From NCBI GenBank assembly GCA_018672285.1, contig JABHGC010000135.1:1-37345 (forward strand): a stretch of DNA of 37,345 nt, written 5' to 3'. Shown piece by piece: positions 27,225 to 36,970 of this stretch; within the stretch, counting starts at the first letter, position 1; every line of letters starts with the position of its first letter. Under the pieces are notes generated by a model that did not search any database, was not told the DNA's origin, and worked only from the letters and a program-made list of their open reading frames with translations. This stretch comes from Methylococcales bacterium. Lineage in GTDB: Bacteria; Pseudomonadota; Gammaproteobacteria; JABHGC01. A program made the translations under genes and the position numbers.

Positions 27225-29339
27225 TTAAGCGTTTTTCTTGGACTTTCTTCTCAACAAGCCAAGCAGGGGTAAGAATAAAATAATATCCCATGGGCCAACC
27301 GCACCGCTACCACCGCCACCACCATAACTTCTTTGGTAAGGTGAGGGTTGAGAAACATTGGGTCTTGGTGTGGCATACATTGGTTGCGCTTGATCAACCT
27401 GATGATTCACCGGGGCTTGGCTTAATCGTTGTTGTTGAGCCTTGTGTTCCTCATTTGTTCTCGTTAGGTTAGACCGTTTGATTTTATGCTGTTTAAATTG
27501 TGCTTCGCGCATAACAATCATCGAGGTGTAATTGGTGACCAAACTGAATTGGGTTGCGATATCAATAATGGCCGATTTAAGCTCTGTCTTCTCACCAAAA
27601 TCATTTATTTTTTCAGCCAACTCTTGAATAGTGGCATAAGCCCACAGCCTTTCAACTTCCGGGTTGAGGTTGGCCTGATTTGGAAAATCAAAATGTGTTT
27701 GGTATTGTTTATCTTTACCTGCGATGTTACCTGTTAAGGTAACGGCCGCTTCACCATCACCGGAATAGTGGCCAAACACGGTGAGTTGTTGGCCGCGATA
27801 CAGACTGCCAAAACGTTTTGGAGTGACATCACTCACGCGAACACCATCAAATTTAAGGGCGATTTCATGCATGGCTTCGTGGGTGACTTTGCTGACGGCC
27901 AACATGATTTGGCCAATAATGTCATCATTATTTGAGATGTTTTGGGAGAACCCATTAGATTCCCTAGTGAGTATATTCAAAAGGGGTTTGTTGGCACTGT
28001 TCCCCATAATAAACGTAAATAACCGAATGTCAGTGGTTTCAAGGAGGGATAAAAATTGTTTTTGACGAGTCTCTCCCACATTGGCAACGCCATCCGTTAC
28101 TAACACAATGGCATTGGTTCGGTCTGTGTTGACACCTTTAATGCCTTTTAATAAACCGGCATATAAGTTCGTGCCGTTGTGTGGTTGAGTGTTGTTTAAA
28201 CGGTTAATCATATCGGTCGTATTTGCATTGTTTGCCTCGACAAAACCATGGCTTAAATCAGTTGCTCTGTTGTTGAAGAGAATGATCCTAAAACGGTCGT
28301 TCGGTCTAAGAGAGGAGAGTGCTTGCTTTATACCGCTGGTTAAGCTGCCATATTTACCTGACATAGAGCCCGATTGGTCTAAAATAAACGTCCAATCAGT
28401 CCCTGCGCTGATAGGGGGTAAGTCTTCCCCTGGAGTGATGACCATCATAAACGTGCCTTCACTGTTCGCGTCAGCTCGGTTTGCAATCACCTCTACACTA
28501 CCGGTTAATCCTGGTTTGTGGCGCCAATAAAGTACTAAGTCTTGGTTTAGTTTAAACCCCGGTGAAGGTTTAGAGGCTTCAGTGGGCACGGTTATTTGGG
28601 GCATCGAGGCCGGTGCTTCATCGCTGTTTTGTGTTATGGCGGCCACATTGCCGTGTGCCTCGATACTGGCTTGCCATACCCCATCTGAAATTTGCTTAAT
28701 GCTGGCGTTGGGGTGGTTAGGCAGTCTTAAGGCATCAATCGGGTAGGCTGATTTAACGGTAACGTTAAATGAAAAATGGTTGCTGACAACTTCTGTTGCG
28801 GTCCAAAATGACATTTTTTCCTCATCAACCCCGCCATCCTCTAAAGGATAAACATAGCGCCCAATACCCGTATCAAGCGTGGCGGGCTGTATGTAAGCAA
28901 GTTGAATTCTGACTTTGTCTTTTGCTCTAACCGGGGAGACATGGATATCAAATGTTTTGAAACTATCTTGTTCTGCAAGCCCGGCTTCACGGCCTGCGGA
29001 TTTTTCTTGTTGATAGAGGGTTTTGGCTTTCTTTCGCTCAATCACTTCGCCCATGATTTGCTTGCCATCAATCCAGTAGCTAAATTCGGCGAGCGCGGCT
29101 TTGTCTGGAATAGGGAAGGAGTACAGTGCCTCAAGGTCTTGTGGGTTGGGGTTGGTAAAAACTTGATCAACCCTGGTGATGGCATAGCCATCTTCAATGG
29201 CAACAGAGACGTTATGGTCATATAAGGTTAAAGCGGGTAGCTGACTATTGCTCGGGGTCAGCAGCCCTGCTGCACTGCTGACGCTGCTATACAGGGTGAT
29301 GCCTAAAAGGCTGATGGTTGGGATCCAGTGTTTCATCAT
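27225..29339 (-). CDS. VIT and VWA domain surface protein with GlyGly-CTERM tail
   Basis: The 704-residue exported protein resembles the marine proteobacterial sortase-target family (inter-alpha-trypsin inhibitor heavy-chain-like). In order: signal peptide (about 1-23, SLLGITLYSSVSSAAG); VIT domain (about 30-160); VWA domain (about 310-470) with MIDAS residues DQSGSMS, GTNLYAGL and VTDGVAN; a Gln/Pro-rich linker; and a C-terminal signal (about 672-704) of poly-Gly, hydrophobic helix and the basic end RRKSKK. The start is preceded by GAGGAG on the coding strand. The tail is of the GlyGly-CTERM type rather than LPXTG, and the next gene is a rhombosortase. The ligand is unknown. Confidence 0.9.
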   Translation of the reverse strand: MMKHWIPTISLLGITLYSSVSSAAGLLTPSNSQLPALTLYDHNVSVAIEDGYAITRVDQVFTNPNPQDLEALYSFPIPDKAALAEFSYWIDGKQIMGEVIERKKAKTLYQQEKSAGREAGLAEQDSFKTFDIHVSPVRAKDKVRIQLAYIQPATLDTGIGRYVYPLEDGGVDEEKMSFWTATEVVSNHFSFNVTVKSAYPIDALRLPNHPNASIKQISDGVWQASIEAHGNVAAITQNSDEAPASMPQITVPTEASKPSPGFKLNQDLVLYWRHKPGLTGSVEVIANRADANSEGTFMMVITPGEDLPPISAGTDWTFILDQSGSMSGKYGSLTSGIKQALSSLRPNDRFRIILFNNRATDLSHGFVEANNANTTDMINRLNNTQPHNGTNLYAGLLKGIKGVNTDRTNAIVLVTDGVANVGETRQKQFLSLLETTDIRLFTFIMGNSANKPLLNILTRESNGFSQNISNNDDIIGQIMLAVSKVTHEAMHEIALKFDGVRVSDVTPKRFGSLYRGQQLTVFGHYSGDGEAAVTLTGNIAGKDKQYQTHFDFPNQANLNPEVERLWAYATIQELAEKINDFGEKTELKSAIIDIATQFSLVTNYTSMIVMREAQFKQHKIKRSNLTRTNEEHKAQQQRLSQAPVNHQVDQAQPMYATPRPNVSQPSPYQRSYGGGGGSGAVGPWDIILFLPLLGLLRRKSKKNA

Positions 29340-29793
29340 GACGAAAACTCCTCGTTTTTTGAACGACGTTTAATATTGAGGGTGATTAATTGATCGGTGT
29401 TCAATTGATAGGGTAATTGAAAAATAAACGATGTTCAATATAAAATTGTACGCCGACTGGTTTTATTAAAAATGGCTTGTTGTACTCAATAGGTTGGCAT
29501 TAAATAAATGCTGATAAGGGTAGCTGTAGAAAGTATGGGCGAGCTGAGTTCTATCGAGTATAATTTTACTTGAGTGGTGTTATTAATCTGGGTGGGCATG
29601 TAGACATAAAAAAAACGACTGAACAGCTTAAATGTGGCCGTGTGATGGTTACTTGGAATTCAGTATCAAGCACTACAACAACTTGTGGTTATGTGCTGCC
29701 GAACCATTGGGGCAATAAAGTTACTCCACACAGGGTGTTATTGAACGTATTGTTAGGTTCATTAGAAAATAGCCAGTAAGTAGGGGAGCCAAT
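29340..29793. promoter_or_regulatory. Divergent promoter region between the VIT/VWA gene and the ACR3 gene
   Basis: A perfect TATAAT -10 box lies at 29559-29564 on the plus strand with no clear -35. The VIT/VWA side has repeated AATTGA/TCAATT words (29380-29420) and an imperfect inverted pair TTTAATATTGA (about 29370) and TTCAATATAAA (about 29433), possible operator half-sites. An open frame with a TTG start runs 29570-29779 (69 codons), ending 14 bases before the ACR3 start. It has no visible ribosome-binding site and I do not recognise the product. Confidence 0.4.
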
Positions 29794-30882
29794 ATGTCTG
29801 AGAAAAAGTTATCAATATTTGAGCGCTATTTGACAGTATGGGTCATGCTTTGCATTGCTGGTGGGATTTTCTTAGGAAAAATAGCACCAGATGTTGCAAC
29901 TGCCCTGAATGATTTTTCTATCTATCAAGTGTCGATTCCTATCGCAGTGTGTTTATTCTTCATGATGTATCCCATTATGGTGAAAATAGACTTCGCACAG
30001 GTTTTTAAATCAGCAAAGACGCCAAAGCCCGTTATGTTAACGCTCTTCATCAACTGGGCGATTAAACCATTTAGCATGTTTGCGATATCAACTCTATTTT
30101 TAGGGTATCTTTTCCGAGACTTTTTACCTGGCACAGAAATACTCGCGAATGGAGAGGAAGTCGCGTTATGGAGAAGCTATATTGCGGGGACCATTTTGCT
30201 GGGTATAGCGCCATGCACAGCGATGGTTTTAATGTGGGGGCATTTATCTGGGGGAAATGATGGGCTAACGCTCGTGATGGTGGCAATCAATTCACTTTTA
30301 ATGCTTCTGCTTTATGGGCCGCTAGGTGGCTTATTATTAAACGTAAATTCTATGCCTGTGCCTTGGGAAACGATGGTTTTATCCGTCTCAATTTATGTTG
30401 CATTGCCATTGGTAGCTGGGTATTTTTCGAGAAAACTCATTATTAAATATAAGGGGATAGTGTGGTTCAATCAACGATTCCTGCGTTGGCTAACCCCTGT
30501 GAGTATCACGGCTTTATTAACCACGCTGGTGCTTTTGTTTTCGTTTAAAGGCGAAGTGATTGTGTCAAACCCATTAACCATATTATGGATAGCCATTCCA
30601 CTATTAATACAAACAGTATTCATCTTTTCTCTAGGATATTTTGTATTATCTAGGTGGTTGAAGCTGTCTTATCAAGATGCGGCGCCGGTATCGCTCATTG
30701 GTGCTTCCAATCACTTTGAAGTCGCCATTGCGACAGCGATTATACTGTTCGGTTTATCCTCTGGTGCAGCACTGGCAACGGTTGTGGGTGTTCTGATTGA
30801 GGTGCCTTTAATGCTCATGTTGGTTTCTTTGTGCAAAAGAACCGCTTATCTTTTTAACGGTGCGCCGCCGAAGTCTTTGTAA
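29794..30882 (+). CDS. ACR3-family arsenite efflux permease
   Basis: The 362-residue inner-membrane protein has about ten transmembrane segments and exports arsenite (some members antimonite) using the proton gradient. Family features are the conserved Cys in [12 protein letters not shown] (Cys141) and the later [17 protein letters not shown] segment with its conserved Glu. AGGGGAG precedes the start at good spacing. No arsR, arsC or arsH gene is adjacent, so this is an orphan exporter in this window. It converges with the next gene, with 14 bases between stops. Confidence 0.92.
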   Translation: MSEKKLSIFERYLTVWVMLCIAGGIFLGKIAPDVATALNDFSIYQVSIPIAVCLFFMMYPIMVKIDFAQVFKSAKTPKPVMLTLFINWAIKPFSMFAISTLFLGYLFRDFLPGTEILANGEEVALWRSYIAGTILLGIAPCTAMVLMWGHLSGGNDGLTLVMVAINSLLMLLLYGPLGGLLLNVNSMPVPWETMVLSVSIYVALPLVAGYFSRKLIIKYKGIVWFNQRFLRWLTPVSITALLTTLVLLFSFKGEVIVSNPLTILWIAIPLLIQTVFIFSLGYFVLSRWLKLSYQDAAPVSLIGASNHFEVAIATAIILFGLSSGAALATVVGVLIEVPLMLMLVSLCKRTAYLFNGAPPKSL

Positions 30883-30896
30883 AACACGAATGTTGA

Positions 30897-33179
30897 CTAT
30901 AAACCCTGTGTATATTGATCATGGGTCGATAGGTTCACCATGTTATGAAGCAGATCGCCCGCACCCTGTGCACCCTTTAGTAAATTTTGAAAATGGGTGA
31001 TGAGTTGTGCTTTATCAGGCATCACTTTAGAGCCTGCACCAATGTCTGTCAGGTCAATGAAAAATTCGTCAAATAAATGTGCTAAGTCGTTAACAATATC
31101 AAGATTTAAAAACTGCTCATGATTATAAATACTAGGGTATCCACCTCTTTGCTTATCTATGGCAAAGGAAATGCCGTTAACATTTTTGATGGAGGTTGCC
31201 TTTTTACACGTTAACATGCAGCGATCGTCAATGCTGGGCTTCTTACAGCCAACGGTTTGCTGAAAAAAGCACTGGCGACTGGTCATCATTAAGATAGGGT
31301 GGTAAATACTGTATAACAGTTTAAAATTTTCAGGGCGCGCAATATTTTTTATCTGCTGCTGATTAATTTCATTAGAAATAAATGCCCCCTTACAGTCTAG
31401 CGCTTCCTTAAGCGTTAACAGTGCATAAGAGTTGGTGGTATTTAAAAAGGGGCCTGCTATCCAGTCGATACCTAATTCAAAAGCCCTATAGGCAACCCCC
31501 GTATTATTACTCACAATGCGCTTAGGTTTTACCGCTTCAAGTAATCTGACTGCTTCATGATAATCCTTACCAATTAAAACTGCTGGAAACCAAGGGATGA
31601 GCCTTGGGTTGTTTGACAGTATCTCGATATATTTGTTGCCCCCTTTTTTAAAGCTTTCAGGTAACTTAAAATAGATATCGCAAGCAGTCAGTTCACATAG
31701 GGGGAGGTCTTCCTCATCCGCAATTAAAATGGACATGCTGGGTGTGGCATCTGGCTGAGTTTTAGCATGCTTTTGCAATGTTGGAACCTCTGCCGGTGAA
31801 ATAAGCGCGACAGAGTCATTCAGTAATAAAGCCACTTTTTTTCTGATATCACTCAATTCTTTAAAAGGTAGTCTTAAATTCGGCTCAAGCTGAGAAAAAA
31901 TAAAGCGCTCAACAGTGAACTTAGCATTATTAAAACCTTTAAAGCGCTTTATAATGGCGTCTTGATCAATAGGGGATTTCTCTGCCGCCATCAGAGGTAT
32001 AGCTGATTTAACCACAAGGGTATCAAGTGGTGTAGGTTGAGCGCCGGTATCATGAGCCGGCTCAACCACCACAGTGACGGTTAGTGGTTCATACAATTTG
32101 CCTGCGAATTCAAAGGTTAAGTGACGTTTGGCGATATCTAATGACTCAATTTCAGCCTTGACCATCGCATTAATGTCATTTTTCTCGGCCGACAGCGTTT
32201 GCTGTACTTGTTGAATCTGTACCCCTGAGGTCGCGTTGTTGGTTTCATTTGCGTGGGTGAAACTATGGTCTCTTGGGTTATCGATAAACATCGATTTTTT
32301 CAGGTCGCCTTTTAAAAATAAATTAGTGAAGTCTCGATTAAACACTTTATAAAGGTTTGAATTGTCGTCCAGTATTGTTCCAGTTTGACTAAATCGGTCG
32401 ATTTGTTTGCGCCAGCTATCCACGGTGGTATGGACATAACTCGCCCCTTTGATGCGACCTTCAATTTTTAGCGAATCAACACCCGCATCCACTAATTCAG
32501 GCAAATCAAAGTAGGCTGAGTTGTCTTTTAAGTTAAAGGGATATTTGTTGCCCATGGCAGTGGGTTCGTACTCTGCGCGGCAGGCCTGACTGCAACGTCC
32601 GCGGTTACCCGAGTTGCCCACGCTCACCGAACTTGAATAACACTGGCCAGAAAATGCGATGCATAATGCACCATGCACAAACACTTCAGTCAATGCGTCA
32701 ACATCATGGGCTAAAGTGGCTAGGGTCTTGATTTCAGTGAGATTTAACTCTCGTGATAAGTTAAGACGAGAAGCCCCTATTTTACGCAGAAACTGCACTT
32801 GACCTTCATTATGGGTTGTTAACTGAGTCGAGGCGTGAATATTCAAACTAGGAAAATATTTTTTAACCAGATTGAAGACCCCTAAATCTTGGATAATAAT
32901 ACCGTCAATACCGGTATTCACAAGTTGGTTAAGCAGTTTAATCAAGCTGGGGATTTCATGCTCTAAGATCACCACGTTTAAGGTTAAAAAAACCTCGCAA
33001 TCGTAGCTGTGGGCCAATCTAATCACCCCATTGAGTTCATCAAAGGACAGGTTAGATGCACGATTGCGCGCATTAAAGGTATCTAAGCCACAGTAAACGG
33101 CATTGGCACCGGCCACAATAGCGGCTTTAATGGCGTTGACATCACCCCCTGGTGCCAATAATTCAATCTTTCTAGTCAT
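30897..33179 (-). CDS. rlhA: U32 family protein, RlhA-like (23S rRNA C2501 hydroxylation)
   Basis: The U32 'peptidase' family includes RlhA (YdcP) and TrhP, which hydroxylate cytidine in 23S rRNA or uridine in tRNA. The 760-residue product begins IELLAPGGDVNAIKAAI (TIM-barrel start). It carries the signature EVFVHGALCIAFSGQCYSSS and Cys173, Cys180, Cys196 and Cys200, likely Fe-S ligands. A C-terminal part has a second Cys cluster (CFFQQTVGCKKPSIDDRCM, then LTC). It is about 100 residues longer than my recollection of E. coli RlhA (653 aa). RlhA rather than TrhP is my choice from the long form and second Cys cluster; another U32 subfamily is possible. Confidence 0.75.
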   Translation of the reverse strand: MTRKIELLAPGGDVNAIKAAIVAGANAVYCGLDTFNARNRASNLSFDELNGVIRLAHSYDCEVFLTLNVVILEHEIPSLIKLLNQLVNTGIDGIIIQDLGVFNLVKKYFPSLNIHASTQLTTHNEGQVQFLRKIGASRLNLSRELNLTEIKTLATLAHDVDALTEVFVHGALCIAFSGQCYSSSVSVGNSGNRGRCSQACRAEYEPTAMGNKYPFNLKDNSAYFDLPELVDAGVDSLKIEGRIKGASYVHTTVDSWRKQIDRFSQTGTILDDNSNLYKVFNRDFTNLFLKGDLKKSMFIDNPRDHSFTHANETNNATSGVQIQQVQQTLSAEKNDINAMVKAEIESLDIAKRHLTFEFAGKLYEPLTVTVVVEPAHDTGAQPTPLDTLVVKSAIPLMAAEKSPIDQDAIIKRFKGFNNAKFTVERFIFSQLEPNLRLPFKELSDIRKKVALLLNDSVALISPAEVPTLQKHAKTQPDATPSMSILIADEEDLPLCELTACDIYFKLPESFKKGGNKYIEILSNNPRLIPWFPAVLIGKDYHEAVRLLEAVKPKRIVSNNTGVAYRAFELGIDWIAGPFLNTTNSYALLTLKEALDCKGAFISNEINQQQIKNIARPENFKLLYSIYHPILMMTSRQCFFQQTVGCKKPSIDDRCMLTCKKATSIKNVNGISFAIDKQRGGYPSIYNHEQFLNLDIVNDLAHLFDEFFIDLTDIGAGSKVMPDKAQLITHFQNLLKGAQGAGDLLHNMVNLSTHDQYTQGL

Positions 33180-33341
33180 GCGATCAACTCTTACATTAGA
33201 TAAGTCTTAATGGGAGAGTGGATTTTATCTGCATACCTGCTTCATTACCATGAATTAAGCCCTGACTTTTGCCTGAGATGCCGCGTTGGTGCACCCCATT
33301 TTAATTCAAAATTTAACATGCCACTGTAAGGCTAAAATGGG

Positions 33342-33364
33342 CGTTCGATAGAGACCTTCGAACG
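33342..33364 (-). terminator. Hairpin after the DUF5610 gene
   Basis: CGTTCGA and TCGAACG form a 7-bp stem with a nine-base loop. On the minus strand it lies about 20 bases after the DUF5610 stop and is followed by CCCATTTTAG, a weak T-run. The rest of the gap 33180-33341 shows nothing I can support beyond the probable promoter of the U32 gene. Confidence 0.45.
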
Positions 33365-33384
33365 GCTGGTTTGCTACAACGCGG

Positions 33385-33939
33385 TTATTCTGGGCGAGGG
33401 TAGTTATCTATAAATGATTTAAGGCCAGACTGAACCAAATCATACGTTTTATCGATGTTGGTTGCGATGTCTCCTTCTAACACTTGAAGTCCATCAAGTA
33501 CTTCTCGTGCTTCGCTGAACCCTTGGTCAATGCCTCCTGATATTATGTCAGTGAAGTCTTTTAGTGATGTCTCAAGGTCTTTTTCTGGGTGTTGCTCAGC
33601 GTATTGACTGAAAAAGGCAGTACTCATGGAGACAATGCGGTCTGCTGTTGCCTGGGGGCTAACATCAATATCTGATTTCGCTAGGTTTTGGATCGCGTTT
33701 TCGCCGAGCTCTGGTGCCAATGCCACATTAATGTGTTCTAGGGCCGACTTAAACAACAAGCTCATGGAATGGTTTCCTGAGCTGATCGACGCATTCATGG
33801 ATGACTCGAGGATCGCTTGGTTGAAAGCCTGTTTATTAACGCCTGCATCTACATCGGTCTTGCCTGTTGGCTTGGCCGTATATTGTGCGGCAGGTTTGGC
33901 TGTTTGGGCGACTGTTTGCCCGGTGGGTTCACTTTGCAT
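33385..33939 (-). CDS. DUF5610 domain-containing protein
   Basis: The 184-residue soluble protein has no signal peptide or membrane segment. After a low-complexity Ala/Lys/Thr/Gln-rich N-terminus (about 1-30) it holds the DUF5610 helical domain, recognisable by FNQAILESSMNASISSGN, LAPELGENAIQN, SPQATADRIVSMSTAFF and GGIDQGFSEAREVLDGL. Its function is not known to me. It lies between the U32 gene and the hybrid kinase, all on the minus strand, but gaps of about 200 bases on both sides make an operon unlikely. The 34022 region upstream has an A/T-run pair but no convincing promoter. Confidence 0.8.
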   Translation of the reverse strand: MQSEPTGQTVAQTAKPAAQYTAKPTGKTDVDAGVNKQAFNQAILESSMNASISSGNHSMSLLFKSALEHINVALAPELGENAIQNLAKSDIDVSPQATADRIVSMSTAFFSQYAEQHPEKDLETSLKDFTDIISGGIDQGFSEAREVLDGLQVLEGDIATNIDKTYDLVQSGLKSFIDNYPRPE

Positions 33940-34135
33940 TTTGGAGCCTCCATTTTGGACCTAGTCCCGCTATACTTCTTATATCGGATGATTGCTATGA
34001 AACTTAAGCTTTTTTTGAAAAAAAAGTCTTGAGATACCTTAAGGCCTAGTGAGGTGCTAGTAAAAGCGGGCAAATTAGATTGATATTAATTAACTACGTT
34101 AGCTTGAGAAGACATGCTCGTTACTGATTGATCTC

Positions 34136-36970
34136 TCAGGTGCGAAGATGGGCAAGAATTTCTTTAATAAACACGTCCTCTTCAAATGGCTTGCCGATGT
34201 GGCCGTCCATGCCCGCTTTTTTGGATTCTTCGATATCGCTAGTCATTGCGTTCGCTGTCATTGCAACAATGGGGATATCCTTGATTTTTTGGTTTTCTCT
34301 GATTTTCCTGGTCGCTTCATATCCGTCCATTTGGGGCATTTGAATATCCATTAAGATAATATCAAACTTCTCTTCACCTGCTAATGTGGCGAGTGCTTCT
34401 ACTCCATTCTCTGCAACGGTGACTGTCGCTCCATGAGACTGAAGTATCGCTTGGGCAATTATTTGGTTCACACGTACATCGTCAACCACAAGCACAGAAA
34501 CATCAACAAGTTGTTGTTTTTTTCCTTCAGCTTTTGAATGTTTATCTTCATTAATCGCATCGTGGCTCAAGGTAGATGAGGTAGGGCTTACTTCGATACT
34601 TTGATGCTCCTCCGCGGGTGTTTTTATGAGGCTATTGTCGTAATTCACAAACTTGGTTTCCGGGAGCAATGGAAATACCAGATGAACAACAAACCGGGTC
34701 CCTTTATTTTCTTCGCTAACCAAAGAAATGGATCCCCCCATAAGCTCAACCAACTGTTTACTAATCGTCAACCCTAACCCACTGCCGCCAAATTTACGGC
34801 TGGTCGACGTGTCAGCCTGAGTATAAGGTTGAAAAAGATTTTTCTGTTGATCCGCTGAAATACCGATTCCGGAGTCAGCAACTATAAATTCCAGGCTAAC
34901 TTGAGTTTCTGTCGAAGATGTCACTTTCACGATTATTTGAACAGTGCCCTGCGATGTGAATTTAAACGCATTACTACAAAGATTCAGCAGAATTTGTTCT
35001 AGTCTTAGTGCATCACCGAGCAATACATCAGGTAACAAAGGAGGGAGTACCAGCTTAAATTCAATTCCTTGCTGACTTGCCTGCGTGGAAAAAATAGCTT
35101 GCATCTTACTTAACAACTCGGGAAGCTCGAATTTAGCTTGTTCAAGCGTCAACATACCGGCTTCAATTTTGGAGTAATCCAGTATTTGATTGACTAAAGA
35201 CAGGAGCGTGCCTGATGCTAATTTTGCTTTTTCCAGGTAATCCTTTTGTTGATCAAGCAGCGTTGTTTTTAAGCACAGATTGACCAAACCGATAATGGCA
35301 TGCAAGGGGGTTCGAATTTCGTGGCTCATATTCGCCGTAAAATCAGACTTTGACCTATTCGCGTCCTCTGCCACTTTTTTTGCTTCAAATAAGGCCTGAG
35401 TTTTACGTTTCACTTCTCGCTGAATGTTTTGAGTGTTGCCCGTAATCATTAAAATAAACGATTGTAACAGAGCGACAAGCAAGAGGCCTCCCGTCAATAT
35501 CATCCAGCTCTCCCAATCTTTCCTGGCCATTTGATATTGCTTTGTGGCGTAAAACTCGACCTCGATAAGGCGTCCGCCAAAATCGAAAATGCGGCTAGTG
35601 GGTTTAACTTGTTGGAGTGGTTCCTGCGCTGAAGCCGTGAGCGGAAATGGGCTTTCAGGTGCGCTAACATCACGAATGCTCATGCCATAATGCTGTAACT
35701 TAGCCTCTTTTAATAAATCTGCAAACAAACCACCAACCCGAAAAACACCACTGATATAACCTTGAAAATGTTCACGACTCTGAAGTCCATCATGAAAAAC
35801 AGGCAAATAGATAATGTAGGCATATTGAGATCCGGTTTCTTGTGCTAATCGAATAGGTGAGGTTGCGATAGGCTTATCGAGTTTGCGCGCGAGAACTAAA
35901 GCCTTGAGCCGTTGCGGATTCGCTGCCAGGTTTAAGCCAAATGCTTTAGCATTCGTTTTCAGCGGATAGATATACAGCACGGGATAATATTCTTCGCGAG
36001 AGGCTGCTATTTTAAGCGAACCATCCGCCGCAATTTCAGTAAACGTAAAGTCTGGATAACCACTGGCTTGAAGTTCTGCTTCGTATGTCGCACGTTCATC
36101 CGCAGAGATGATTTTAGTCCAGCCGACAGCCTGAAATACCGAGTCGTTTTTCAGCATCACGTCTGAAAACTGGTTAAACTCCTCTCTGGTGACCTTCTGT
36201 GAGGTATTATAAAAAGCCGCATAGGATCGTAGCTTACTGCTCGATATATTCAGTCGTTCTTCTATAACCATAAAAAAGCGGTTTGCATTTTCATTCATTT
36301 CATTAGTGATACTTGTTTGATGAGATGATGTAGATGCAAAAAAAAGAAGTAACACACCAGAAAAAATGAGCAGTGTTGGCAATATAACTTGTAATTTACG
36401 CGCCTTCACCAAATGCTTTTGGCCGGAAAAGGCCACTAACAATGCTGGAGTGAAGAGTAACACGCCGATAGTGTCACCCGCCCACCAGGTAAACCAGCTA
36501 AACACATAGTTAGGCGCGCTGATCAGCCCATTAAAATAAAGAGCTGCCACCCCCACGGAAGCGCCTAACAGGCAACCTATAGGGCTGATAATTAAAGCAA
36601 ATTTTGCAATGTCACGGGGCGCATCGATAAGAGAGGGAAAACCAATCAAACGCTGAAAGAGGTAAGCGCCAACCAGGCACTGAATCATTGCACCCGATGC
36701 GATTATGGCCGCAGGCGTCATAGTTTCCCAGCTGATTTCGTTGTACCCCTGGGAAGTCAAAGCAAGATTCAGCACAAATGAAGCCACCGCTACCCCCAAA
36801 CTTGCGGGTAACTTGCCGAATAATAAAGCGCAAGCCAGAGCGACCCCCGATGCAGGCCAGACAGCGGAGGCAAAACCTGGTGGTATCGCCAGCAGGAGAC
36901 CAACTTTACCTGATAAGTAATAGGCTAAGAATGAGATGATTATAAAAGAAATTTGCTTCATCACGGTCAT
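34136..36970 (-). CDS. MASE1/CHASE hybrid sensor histidine kinase with receiver domain
   Basis: The 944-residue membrane two-component protein has an N-terminal MASE1-type multi-helix sensor (about 5-235), an extracytoplasmic CHASE-like domain (about 240-460), one transmembrane helix (about 480-500) and a coiled segment. HisKA follows with the phosphoacceptor His550 in NMSHEIRTPLH. The ATPase domain has N box LNLCSNAFKF, G1 DSGIGIS and G2 GGSGLGL. The C-terminal receiver has DD in VLVVDDVR and the acceptor Asp875 in LMDIQMPQMDG. All catalytic residues are present. No separate response regulator or Hpt protein is next to it. CHASE domains bind small ligands; the ligand here is unknown. An alternative start three codons later is possible. 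Confidence 0.93.
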   Translation of the reverse strand: MTVMKQISFIIISFLAYYLSGKVGLLLAIPPGFASAVWPASGVALACALLFGKLPASLGVAVASFVLNLALTSQGYNEISWETMTPAAIIASGAMIQCLVGAYLFQRLIGFPSLIDAPRDIAKFALIISPIGCLLGASVGVAALYFNGLISAPNYVFSWFTWWAGDTIGVLLFTPALLVAFSGQKHLVKARKLQVILPTLLIFSGVLLLFFASTSSHQTSITNEMNENANRFFMVIEERLNISSSKLRSYAAFYNTSQKVTREEFNQFSDVMLKNDSVFQAVGWTKIISADERATYEAELQASGYPDFTFTEIAADGSLKIAASREEYYPVLYIYPLKTNAKAFGLNLAANPQRLKALVLARKLDKPIATSPIRLAQETGSQYAYIIYLPVFHDGLQSREHFQGYISGVFRVGGLFADLLKEAKLQHYGMSIRDVSAPESPFPLTASAQEPLQQVKPTSRIFDFGGRLIEVEFYATKQYQMARKDWESWMILTGGLLLVALLQSFILMITGNTQNIQREVKRKTQALFEAKKVAEDANRSKSDFTANMSHEIRTPLHAIIGLVNLCLKTTLLDQQKDYLEKAKLASGTLLSLVNQILDYSKIEAGMLTLEQAKFELPELLSKMQAIFSTQASQQGIEFKLVLPPLLPDVLLGDALRLEQILLNLCSNAFKFTSQGTVQIIVKVTSSTETQVSLEFIVADSGIGISADQQKNLFQPYTQADTSTSRKFGGSGLGLTISKQLVELMGGSISLVSEENKGTRFVVHLVFPLLPETKFVNYDNSLIKTPAEEHQSIEVSPTSSTLSHDAINEDKHSKAEGKKQQLVDVSVLVVDDVRVNQIIAQAILQSHGATVTVAENGVEALATLAGEEKFDIILMDIQMPQMDGYEATRKIRENQKIKDIPIVAMTANAMTSDIEESKKAGMDGHIGKPFEEDVFIKEILAHLRT

